DNA from: Rhodobacteraceae bacterium EL129
Lineage (GTDB): Bacteria > Pseudomonadota > Alphaproteobacteria > Rhodobacterales > Rhodobacteraceae
DNA length: 64,000 nt
NCBI GenBank assembly: GCA_900313005.1
Contig: ONZJ01000002.1
Coordinates: 2,434,996 to 2,498,995 of the forward strand
Direction of reading: 5' to 3'
This document shows, piece after piece, positions 46,374 to 54,029 of this stretch (its first letter is position 1; every line of letters begins with the position of its first letter). A program made the translations under genes and the position numbers. Below the pieces are notes generated by a model that searched no databases, had not been told where the DNA came from, and saw nothing but the letters and a program-made list of their open reading frames with translations.

Positions 46374-47555
46374 TCAGGGTCTGCGGCGTTCGGGGATGGA
46401 TCGATCCACGCCGCGAACGATGTTTTTTGCTTGGTCGAAGAACGGCGGTTGCACGATCTCTCCATCATGCACACTACCATCGGGAAGCCGCATTGAAAGA
46501 GTCCGACCAACCCAGTCGCCAGGCGCGTTGAAATGTACGTAACCCACACCAAGGCCAAGTGTTGGAGAGGGGATGCCAGCCGTGATCCGACCCACCACTT
46601 TATCGCCGTCCATGACAGTACTGCCTGCTGCTGGAGTCTCGGTGGCGCAGGTCAGGCCAAAGAGGCAAGAGCGTGTGTCCTTGCCCACCAGGGCTTCGCG
46701 CCCGACGAAATCGCCCTTGTCCATGTTGATGAACGGGGCCAATCCCGCCTCAAAGGGTGTCATTTCCGGGGTCAAATCGGTGAGGTTGCCAAGAATGCCA
46801 CCCTCGATCCGGCGAATGGTCAGGGCGCGGGTCGAAGAAAATTCCATCCCGTGCGGTTCCCCGCAAGCCATCAGATGATCCCACAGCGCCAGATGGTCGG
46901 TGTTGTCACCGTCCGTGTAGACTTCAAATCCCAGCTCATTGGTGAATCCCGTGCGCGAGACATAGAGGGTTTGACCGCCCAGATCGAAAAAGCCCGACCG
47001 GAAATACTTCATGGTTTCGTCGATGGCCCCACTCGATGCCTTGTTCATGATGTCGATCGACGCGGGTCCCTGAATTTGCAGGACCCGACTGTGCGGATCT
47101 GAAATGGTGACGTCGAAACCGCCGGAATGCGCCATCAGCCAGGCCTCAAACGGGCCGTCGGCCTGCACGTACCAAAACCGGTTTTCGCCCAGCCGGAACA
47201 TCACGCCATCCATGAACACGCCGCCCTGCGGAGTGCAAGCAATGGCATAATACCCACGCCCTTGCGCCATGGTGGCCACTTTGCGGGACAGTACACTCTC
47301 CAGAAACGGCACCGCATCCGGGCCTGATATCTCAACCGGCTTTTCAGGCACATCAAAGATCAGCGCCTTCTGGCGCAGGCACCAGTATTTCTCAAGATAA
47401 TCCTCGCCCAGATAAATCGGGAAATAGCGCCCCGCGTAAACGCCACGGATCATCTCGGGGCAATCGGTGCGTTCGATGAATGGAGATTCTTCAAAGCGAC
47501 GGGCGCTTATTGAAATGTTGTTTTCCAGGTCGGAGGCTTCCTGAAGATTGCTCAT
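46374..47555 (-). CDS. GcvT/DmdA-like folate-dependent aminomethyltransferase family protein
   Basis: A 393-residue protein with the GcvT fold. It has YAGRYFPIYLGEDYLEKYW near the N-terminus, the beta-barrel motif LESVLSRKVATMAQGRGYYA, and the C-terminal VGYVHFNAPGDWVGRTLSM. GcvT, DmdA and related proteins transfer a methyl or methylene group to tetrahydrofolate. It lacks the exact DmdA N-terminus, so DMSP demethylase is not established. Its ATG overlaps the molybdoenzyme stop (ATGA), so the two act in one transcript; a demethylation following reduction is plausible. Confidence 0.8.
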   Translation of the reverse strand: MSNLQEASDLENNISISARRFEESPFIERTDCPEMIRGVYAGRYFPIYLGEDYLEKYWCLRQKALIFDVPEKPVEISGPDAVPFLESVLSRKVATMAQGRGYYAIACTPQGGVFMDGVMFRLGENRFWYVQADGPFEAWLMAHSGGFDVTISDPHSRVLQIQGPASIDIMNKASSGAIDETMKYFRSGFFDLGGQTLYVSRTGFTNELGFEVYTDGDNTDHLALWDHLMACGEPHGMEFSSTRALTIRRIEGGILGNLTDLTPEMTPFEAGLAPFINMDKGDFVGREALVGKDTRSCLFGLTCATETPAAGSTVMDGDKVVGRITAGIPSPTLGLGVGYVHFNAPGDWVGRTLSMRLPDGSVHDGEIVQPPFFDQAKNIVRGVDRSIPERRRP

Positions 47556-49879
47556 TTCTGAACCTCTGGCTCGTTGGGTTCTAATCTGATGATGTGTGGC
47601 GGCTCGTGGGCGGTGACTGTCGGCGGGGCCTTGGTGTAAAGCTCGACTTCGATCAGGCAGGAATGCGCGCTTGGCCCCTGCCCCAGCTTCGAGGTGCCCT
47701 TGTCGCGCGTCAGAACATTTGGGTTGCCGTGTTTACACAGGCCGGTTTCATCCGGGTCATACCAGGCGCCTGTGCTCATCTGCACCACACCGGGGCGCAT
47801 GGCATCGTCAATCACCACGCCGCCCAGACAGGCCCCACGTGCATTGAACAGCCGCACGATATCCCCGTCTTTCAGCCCACGTGAGGCCGCGTCATCCGGG
47901 TTGATGTGCAGTGGCTCTCGCCCGGCCACTTTCTTGGCCTTACTGACCCCGCCATGATCAAACTGCGAATGCAGCTTGTCGCGGGGCTGATTCGAGATCA
48001 GATGCAGCGGGTAGTCGCCCACGTGACCCAGCCATTCATAGGGGTCCCGCCAGACCGGGTGGCCGGGGCAATCGTCATAGCCGAAATCGGCCACGGTCTG
48101 ACAGAATATCTCGATCTTGCCGCTGGGCGTCGCCAAAGCATTCGCAACAGGGTCAGCGCGGAACGCCTCAAGCATGATCATGGGTTTCGCGGGATCGTCC
48201 AGTTTGAACCAGCCGTCCTGGAGAAACTGGTCATAGCCTGGAATCTCGATATCCGCAGCCGCGGTCCGGGCCATGGTTTGCTCATAGATCCAGCGTTGCC
48301 AATCCCGCGCACTGCGTCCTTCCGAGAACGCGGTCTCAACCCCCATTTCCTGCGCGATACCTGCGAATATGTCGTAATCATCGCGCGCCTGCCCATAGGG
48401 TTCGGTCAGCTTGGACATGGACACCACATAAGGATCGCGCGGTGTCATCGCCATGTCGTCACGCTCCAACGGCGTGGTGCAAGGCAGCACGATATCGGCA
48501 CGTTTGGCCAGAGGGTTCCAGCACCATTCGTTGACAATAATCGTCTCGGGCCGCGCCCAGGCCTGCATCATCAGGTTCAGGTCCTGATGGTGATGAAACG
48601 GGTTACCGCCCGCCCACCAGACCAGCCGTGTGTCGGGGTAGGTGTAACGCACCCCGTCAAAATCAAATGGCTGCCCGGGGTTCATCAAGAGGTCTGTGAT
48701 GCGCGCGACCGGGATAAAGTTTTCGATTGGATTCCGACCTTGCGGGAAAGAGGCGCCGGGAATGATCGTATGATTTCCCCCGATAAAGTTCATCGCACTA
48801 TAGCCAAAACCAAAGCCGCCACCGGGCAGGCCGATTTGTCCCAGCATCGCCGCCAGCGTGATCGCCATCCAGAAGGGTTGTTCCCCGTGGTCCTGTCGGG
48901 TCAGAGACCAGCTGACCGAGATCATTGTGCGCTCTTCCGCCATGAGCCGTGCCAAGGACCGGATGGTGTCGGCGGGTATCTCGCAAATCTCGGCGGCCCA
49001 TTCGGCGGTTTTGGGCGTGCCGTCGGTGTCGCCCATTAGATAAGGCAGGAATGTCTCGAACCCTTCAGCATATCGCTGAAGGAAGGCCCTGTCGGTCAGC
49101 CCTTCCGCCTCGATTGTATGGGCAAGCCCCAACATCAGAGCCACATCCGTATTCGGGCGCAATGCCAGCCATTCGCCGTCAACATCCTCTAACATGTCAG
49201 ATTTCAGCGGACTGATATTGATGATCTCGAGCCCGGCATCTCCCGCCGCCAGCAACCCATCGCGTTGAATGTGACAGCCGGTTCCGCCCTGAGAGATCTG
49301 ACCGTTCTTCAAGGGCACGCCGCCGAAGCAGACGAAGAGTTTCGTGTGATCGCGGATCACGTCCCAACTGGTGCAGGTATCCAGATAGTCTCGAAAACTG
49401 CCCAGGATATGTGGCATCATCGCCTCGGCGGCGGCAAAGCTGTAGGTGTATTTCGAGCTGGTGAAGCCGCCGATGCAGTTGAGAAACCGCTTGAGCTGAC
49501 TTTGTGCGTGGTGGAAGCGGCCCGCGCTGGCCCAGCCATAGGAGCCGCCAAAAATCGAGGCATTTCCATAAGTGTTGCGCACCCGGTTCAACTCATCCGC
49601 GAGCAGCGCGTTGACCTCTTCCCAGCTCACTTCGACAAAGGGATCACTGCCGCGCAAGTCTGTCCGGGTACCGGGCCCGCCCTCCAGCCAGCTTTTGCGC
49701 ACCATGGGCGCATCAACCCGCGTGGGTCCGTGTTGCACGTCCAGAATGCCCGGGCCTATGGGTGACGGGTCCCGATCGTGTTCGAATGCCAGCAGTTCCT
49801 GCACCCGGCCGTTGCCGACGCGCGCGCGATACGTGCCCCAATGCGAGCTGGTCAGGGGTAGTTCGTCATGTCTTGTCAT
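47552..49879 (-). CDS. Cytoplasmic molybdopterin oxidoreductase, DMSO/TMAO/biotin-sulfoxide reductase family
   Basis: A 775-residue molybdoenzyme of the DMSO reductase family. GGSYGWASAGRFHHAQSQL near residue 100 includes the YGW of DMSO/TMAO/BisC reductases, and YSFAAAE near residue 137 supplies the Ser ligand to Mo. The C-terminal part ends SHSxLIEVELY-like (AHSCLIEVELY). No Cys cluster precedes, so no FeS is bound, and no Tat signal is visible: it should work in the cytoplasm like BisC. It overlaps the permease fragment upstream (ATGA) and the GcvT-like gene downstream. Its substrate, an S- or N-oxide, is unknown. Confidence 0.87.
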   Translation of the reverse strand: MTRHDELPLTSSHWGTYRARVGNGRVQELLAFEHDRDPSPIGPGILDVQHGPTRVDAPMVRKSWLEGGPGTRTDLRGSDPFVEVSWEEVNALLADELNRVRNTYGNASIFGGSYGWASAGRFHHAQSQLKRFLNCIGGFTSSKYTYSFAAAEAMMPHILGSFRDYLDTCTSWDVIRDHTKLFVCFGGVPLKNGQISQGGTGCHIQRDGLLAAGDAGLEIINISPLKSDMLEDVDGEWLALRPNTDVALMLGLAHTIEAEGLTDRAFLQRYAEGFETFLPYLMGDTDGTPKTAEWAAEICEIPADTIRSLARLMAEERTMISVSWSLTRQDHGEQPFWMAITLAAMLGQIGLPGGGFGFGYSAMNFIGGNHTIIPGASFPQGRNPIENFIPVARITDLLMNPGQPFDFDGVRYTYPDTRLVWWAGGNPFHHHQDLNLMMQAWARPETIIVNEWCWNPLAKRADIVLPCTTPLERDDMAMTPRDPYVVSMSKLTEPYGQARDDYDIFAGIAQEMGVETAFSEGRSARDWQRWIYEQTMARTAAADIEIPGYDQFLQDGWFKLDDPAKPMIMLEAFRADPVANALATPSGKIEIFCQTVADFGYDDCPGHPVWRDPYEWLGHVGDYPLHLISNQPRDKLHSQFDHGGVSKAKKVAGREPLHINPDDAASRGLKDGDIVRLFNARGACLGGVVIDDAMRPGVVQMSTGAWYDPDETGLCKHGNPNVLTRDKGTSKLGQGPSAHSCLIEVELYTKAPPTVTAHEPPHIIRLEPNEPEVQK

Positions 49880-50508
49880 TCGACACTCAGCCCCAGTTCT
49901 TCCTGGCGCTTGCGGCTCCAGGCATGCGTCATTCGGTCGGTGATGATGGCAATGATCACCATACCAATGCCTGCAATGATTCCCACTCCGAAATCTCCGT
50001 CGCTGAGGCCCATATAAACAACCTGTTCCAGCCCGTTTGTGCCGACAAGGGCTGCGATGATGAGCATTGCTATACCATATCTGATTGTCTGGTTGAGCCC
50101 CAGCATCATCACCGGCAGTCCCAAGGGTATCTTTACTTGCCAAAGCATCTGCTGGTTTGTCGCTCCGATCATTGTTGCCGCTTCAATCACATTTGCGGGC
50201 AGGCTGCGCAGCCCGTGTTCCGCATAGCGGATCGCGGGTACAATTGCATAGGCGATGATCGCCAAAAGCGCAGTGAACTCACCGATTTTAAAGACCATCA
50301 CAAACGGGATCAGCAGCACGAACAACGGCATCGTCTGTAGCGTGTCGTTAAAGGGGCGCACGATGGCCGAGACCGTATCATTGTGCGCGGCCCAGATGCC
50401 GATAGTCGTCCCTGCCTGAAATGAGATGATCACGGCGATGCCACATAGGCAGATCGACAACATCGCCTCGGGCCAGATGCTGGGGCCGCTCGAGCGTGAC
50501 CGTCGCAT
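49876..50508 (-). CDS. Betaine-type ABC transporter permease, C-terminal half only
   Basis: A 210-residue inner-membrane permease with about five helices. It starts PSIWPEAMLSICLCG, and the EAA coupling loop is EHGLRSLPANVIEAATMIGAT. The sequence TLQTMPLFVLLIPFVMVFKIGEF resembles the C-terminal half of ProW/OpuAB. Longer family members in this group are double permeases, so this looks truncated. No ATPase or binding protein is adjacent. The 207 bases upstream (to the DoeA-like stop) have no recognisable gene. The ATG 50508 start is tentative. It overlaps the molybdoenzyme by ATGA. Confidence 0.6.
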   Translation of the reverse strand: MRRSRSSGPSIWPEAMLSICLCGIAVIISFQAGTTIGIWAAHNDTVSAIVRPFNDTLQTMPLFVLLIPFVMVFKIGEFTALLAIIAYAIVPAIRYAEHGLRSLPANVIEAATMIGATNQQMLWQVKIPLGLPVMMLGLNQTIRYGIAMLIIAALVGTNGLEQVVYMGLSDGDFGVGIIAGIGMVIIAIITDRMTHAWSRKRQEELGLSVE

Positions 50509-50715
50509 GGCCCTGGACTGTAAAGGAAACCTACCCAAAGTCTCAGCGCCTTGGGTCACTCCATAAGACTTCGGTGATGAATTCACCCAAGGCAGCTCTA
50601 TTGAAGAATTGCGAATCTCTGATCGTTTCAAGACATCATGCGCCATCGTCCCGCAGAGGCTTTCCCCGAAAACGCCAGACAGCGCGTCGTCCTGCGCGCG
50701 TGGCAATTGCGCAAG

Positions 50716-51897
50716 TCACTCCACCACGATCAGCTCGCGCCGGACGTTACACAGGCGTTCTCCGCCAGTCGCTGTCACGGTGAAGGGTTCCGAAATGGCA
50801 GCTCCATAGTGTTCCAGCCAAACGCCTGATTGGAAATGGAAACACATGCCTTCCTGAAGTACCGTTTCGTCACCGTCGCGGATCGAGGCGGTGCGTTCGC
50901 CCCAATCGGGTGGGTATGCCAACCCGATGGAATAACCCACGCGGCTGTTTTTCACATAGCCATGTTTGCGTAAAAGCGCCTGCCAGACGGCGTTCACCTC
51001 ACCGCAGGTCACGCCGGGTTTGGCCATCTCCAGTGCCATGTCGCCGCCTTCGACGATCACCTCGGCCAGCTTGGCCATCTCCTCGGGCGGGGAGCCGATA
51101 TGGGCGGTGCGGGTCAGTGGCACGTTGTAGTGTCGTCGGGCGGCGGCCAGTTCCATCACGATCAGGCCACTGTCGGGCAAGGGTTCCTCAGTCCAGGTCA
51201 GGTGCGGCGTGCTGGTGCCCTCGCCCACTTGGATCAGCGGGCACAGCCCGGTGTAATCGCCAAATTTTCCGTCCAGACCGATAATCTGGTCACGGTAGAC
51301 ATCTGCCATCACCTCGTATTGCTTAACCCCCGGTGCCAGTTTGGACAGGGCGTTTTCCATCACCTGCGTGGCCATGCGTCCGCCTTCGCGCATATAGGCC
51401 AGCTCGGCCGGGGACTTCACCAACCGAGCCCAGTTGACCAGCTCTTTGTTGTCACTCAGCGTGGCATCGGGCAGGCCTTTGGTCAGGTGGTGGTGCGCAC
51501 GCGCCGTGTAGTAATGCGCGTCAAAATCCACGCCGATCCGCGCCGTGCCCCATTTGCGCGCCTTGATCAGATCGCACAGCTCATCAAAGGGGTGGAGATC
51601 CGGGTGATGCACCAGCGGTTCCGAGAAAGCGATGATGTTATGTGCGGGCAAATCCGTGGTCATATGCGCCGATTTCGCGTCTTGCTCGCGCCCGAACCAG
51701 ACAGGCCATTCTTCGTCAAGATGCACCAACACGGCCTGAGGCGTGTAGAAGGACCAGCCGTCAAAGCCAGTGAGGTATCCCATATTGGACGGATCCTGAC
51801 ACAGGATCATGTCGAACCCCGCCTTCTCCATACGATGCTTTACGTCTGCGACACGGGCCTGAAATTCGGCGACGTCAAACGCTTTTTGAAAGGCCAT
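50716..51897 (-). CDS. DoeA/EutD-like ectoine hydrolase (M24 peptidase family)
   Basis: A 393-residue creatinase/aminopeptidase-P fold protein. Landmarks of the ectoine hydrolase group are visible: CQDPSNMGYLTGFDGWSFYTPQ near residue 34, LVNWARLVKSPAELAYMREGGR, CPLIQVGEG...PHLTWTEEPLP, and RVGYSIGLAYPPDWGERTASI. DoeA opens the ectoine ring to N-acetyl-diaminobutyrate. The usual M24 metal ligands are not all evident, as in DoeA. Its stop leaves 20 bases... to the deacetylase gene upstream, so both are one transcript. Substrate identity is inferred from family only. Confidence 0.75.
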   Translation of the reverse strand: MAFQKAFDVAEFQARVADVKHRMEKAGFDMILCQDPSNMGYLTGFDGWSFYTPQAVLVHLDEEWPVWFGREQDAKSAHMTTDLPAHNIIAFSEPLVHHPDLHPFDELCDLIKARKWGTARIGVDFDAHYYTARAHHHLTKGLPDATLSDNKELVNWARLVKSPAELAYMREGGRMATQVMENALSKLAPGVKQYEVMADVYRDQIIGLDGKFGDYTGLCPLIQVGEGTSTPHLTWTEEPLPDSGLIVMELAAARRHYNVPLTRTAHIGSPPEEMAKLAEVIVEGGDMALEMAKPGVTCGEVNAVWQALLRKHGYVKNSRVGYSIGLAYPPDWGERTASIRDGDETVLQEGMCFHFQSGVWLEHYGAAISEPFTVTATGGERLCNVRRELIVVE

Positions 51898-51917
51898 TGC
51901 GAGGTCTCCTTGCTGGG

Positions 51918-53069
51918 TCAGGATAGTTTTTTTGTAACTTTTCTCAGAAACTCGATGCCTTGGGCGATCTCGGACATTTCGATGTATTCATCAGGGGCGT
52001 GCGCTCGTGTGATGGTTCCGGGGCCAAACACCACGGTTGAGAACCCCTCATCGCTGAAATACCCCGCGTCTGTCCCGAATGAGACAACGCCCCGACTGTT
52101 GCGCCCGGTGATTTCGCTTACGAACTGCGCGGCTTTTTCGGCGTTGCGATCGTCCAGCCCCGGCACGGCGACTTCTGTGATCACTTTGATGTCCGCTTTT
52201 TCGTTGAGCGCTTTCATGGGCGGCAGCAAAACATCATTGGCGTAGGATTCGATTTCGGCAATCACAAGACGGCTGTCCTCGCCGGGCATGGGGCGATATT
52301 CCCAATCGAAGTTGCACCACCCGGCTGTGGCATTCCGAGCAGCACCGCCTTCGATGATCCCCACGTTGAAGGTGGAATAGGGCGGATCATAGGGGGAATT
52401 TGGCACGGGGTTTGCGGCGATCCGCACGCCGATCTCTTCGATCTTGGTGATCAGTTTTGAGGCGACCGAGATCGCACTCACCCCCACCACAGGATTGCAC
52501 GAATGCACCTCGTGCCCGGTGATTTCGGTTCGCATTTCGTCGCCGCCTTTGTGGCCAGTGACGATGTTCATGTCCGTGGGCTCGCCAACTATGATCACCT
52601 CGGGTCGGAAGGCAAATCCCGCCATGGCTTCCAGCAGGACCGGCATGCCAAGGCCTCCGATCTCCTCGTCATAGCTAAAGGCAATGTGGATGGGCTTGCT
52701 CAGATCGGCCGCTAGGAATTCAGGCACCATCGCCATCACGCAGGCCAAAAACCCTTTCATGTCAACAGATCCGCGACCAAACAGGCGGTCATCCTTGCGC
52801 GTCAAAGTGAAGGGATCAGTTGCCCAAACCTGCCCTTCCACTGGCACCACGTCAGTGTGCCCGTTCAACACCACACCACCGTCAATTTGAGGTCCGATCG
52901 TGGCGAAGACATTCGCCCGCTCGCCGTCTTTGTCGTAAGACAGTGTGACGTCCACACCGTGATCTTCTAGGTAGGATTTGATGTAGCCAACGATGTCATG
53001 CGTAGGTTGGCCAGAAACGCTGTCAAAGCCGACTAACCGCTCAAGAATTGAAGCTACTTTATCCTGCAT
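51918..53069 (-). CDS. ArgE-like M20 family deacetylase
   Basis: A 383-residue zinc amidohydrolase of the acetylornithine deacetylase/M20 type. Metal ligands are in VLNGHTDVVP, GRGSVDMKGFLA, SYDEEIGGLG and EPTDMN, with the catalytic Glu-Glu pair; VHSCNPVVGVSAI starts the dimerisation domain. Next to a DoeA-like hydrolase it is the natural candidate to remove the acetyl group from N-acetyl-diaminobutyrate or a derivative, functionally replacing DoeB/EutE. Acetylornithine activity cannot be excluded. It is first in the leftward set, divergent from the GntR gene. Confidence 0.83.
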   Translation of the reverse strand: MQDKVASILERLVGFDSVSGQPTHDIVGYIKSYLEDHGVDVTLSYDKDGERANVFATIGPQIDGGVVLNGHTDVVPVEGQVWATDPFTLTRKDDRLFGRGSVDMKGFLACVMAMVPEFLAADLSKPIHIAFSYDEEIGGLGMPVLLEAMAGFAFRPEVIIVGEPTDMNIVTGHKGGDEMRTEITGHEVHSCNPVVGVSAISVASKLITKIEEIGVRIAANPVPNSPYDPPYSTFNVGIIEGGAARNATAGWCNFDWEYRPMPGEDSRLVIAEIESYANDVLLPPMKALNEKADIKVITEVAVPGLDDRNAEKAAQFVSEITGRNSRGVVSFGTDAGYFSDEGFSTVVFGPGTITRAHAPDEYIEMSEIAQGIEFLRKVTKKLS

Positions 53070-53309
53070 GAAGGAGGGCCTTGCTTGGGGTCTTTCAAGA
53101 AATGTATATCCAGACCCTTCGATTCGCCAATTGCTAATTTTTGAAGGGGTTGTTTTGGAGAAACCCCCAGTTTCTGACCATATTTATACCAATACCCCTG
53201 CATGGCGCATCTTCTTCGACGACCGAACACGTGTAGAGAAATGAGTTGTATATATCTAAGGGTCGCGTCTAGAGTTTCCGAAACAGAGTCGCTTCAAACC
53301 CGGTCAGAT
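53070..53309. promoter_or_regulatory. Divergent control region of the catabolic gene sets
   Basis: A 240-base, relatively AT-rich stretch between the leftward deacetylase and the rightward GntR gene, with no coding capacity. GGGTCT (53088-53093) and AGACCC (53112-53117) face each other, and GGGGTT/AACCCC flank 53145-53170; either could be a GntR operator. TATA-rich segments (for example TTGTATATATC near 53240) could be promoter parts. Assigned from position and by eye. Confidence 0.45.
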
Positions 53310-54029
53310 ATGTCGCATACAACCGATCTCTCCGCGCAGATGGATCCGCAGATTTCAGCGGTGGATGACAGCCCATGGCGGCAAAGATTTGGCAACATTT
53401 ACAAATCTCTAAGACAACGCATTGTCTTGCTGGATTACCCGCCGGGGATGCGTCTGGATGTGGATGCACTGGCGGATGAATTTGACGTCAGCCGCACCCC
53501 CGTACGCACGGTCATACAGCGCCTTGAGGCCGAAGGATTGGCCATCACACGCCACGGCGTAGGCACCTCTGTGACCGATCTGGACATCGCTCAGGTGCGC
53601 GAAGTTTGGCAGTTTCGCATTCAACTGGCCGAAATGATCGGGCAGTTGGGGCCAAAGCCGGGGCGCGTGGCGATCATGGACCAGTTGCATCAGCTGCACG
53701 CCAGATGTGAGGCGCTGACGCCCTCGGATCCGACCCGCGCTTTTGCACAGGTCGACGTGAAGCTGCATGATTTCAAATGCAATCTGATCGGCAACGCTTA
53801 TCTGCGTCGCGCCTATGACGAGATGTATTACCGGTCCGTCCGGGCCTGGTTTCAGTTTGTCCCCAAGCTGGATTTCGAAACCGAACGCGCAGCCCTGCTG
53901 AATGACATAGCGCAGACAAAGAATGCGATCCTGCGCGGGGATGTGGCCGCCGTGGGCTTTATCACGCGCAACGCTGTGTCGGAGGGGCTTTTTCGGCTGG
54001 ATGCATTGATGCAAGAGGCCGAGACATGA
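53310..54029 (+). CDS. GntR family transcriptional regulator (FCD/FadR-type)
   Basis: A 239-residue regulator. The N-terminal winged helix reads VDALADEFDVSRTPVRTVIQRLEAEGLAI; the C-terminal helical FCD ligand-binding domain follows from about residue 95 (REVWQFRIQLAEMIGQLG), with His/Asp residues for a metal or acid ligand. FCD-type GntR proteins usually repress catabolic operons until a pathway acid binds. This is not EnuR, the MocR-type regulator of known ectoine clusters. Its stop overlaps the flavoprotein start (ATGA). The ATG 53310 start is a best guess; it lacks a strong ribosome binding site. Confidence 0.87.
   Translation: MSHTTDLSAQMDPQISAVDDSPWRQRFGNIYKSLRQRIVLLDYPPGMRLDVDALADEFDVSRTPVRTVIQRLEAEGLAITRHGVGTSVTDLDIAQVREVWQFRIQLAEMIGQLGPKPGRVAIMDQLHQLHARCEALTPSDPTRAFAQVDVKLHDFKCNLIGNAYLRRAYDEMYYRSVRAWFQFVPKLDFETERAALLNDIAQTKNAILRGDVAAVGFITRNAVSEGLFRLDALMQEAET

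Noticed and set aside
46374..47555. Calling the GcvT-like gene dmdA
   Set aside because: The fold fits, but the N-terminal and folate-loop landmarks of DmdA are not matched closely enough by eye.
47906..49039. Open frame of 377 codons opposite the molybdoenzyme
   Set aside because: No recognisable family and composition of a shadow frame; the reverse-strand molybdoenzyme is clear.
50716..51897. Calling the M24 gene dddP (DMSP lyase)
   Set aside because: DddP landmarks are absent; the closing RVGYSIGLAYPPDWGERT segment is that of ectoine hydrolases.
51100..52245. Open frame of 381 codons spanning the DoeA-like and deacetylase genes on the other strand
   Set aside because: It crosses two genuine genes and their gap with no family features.
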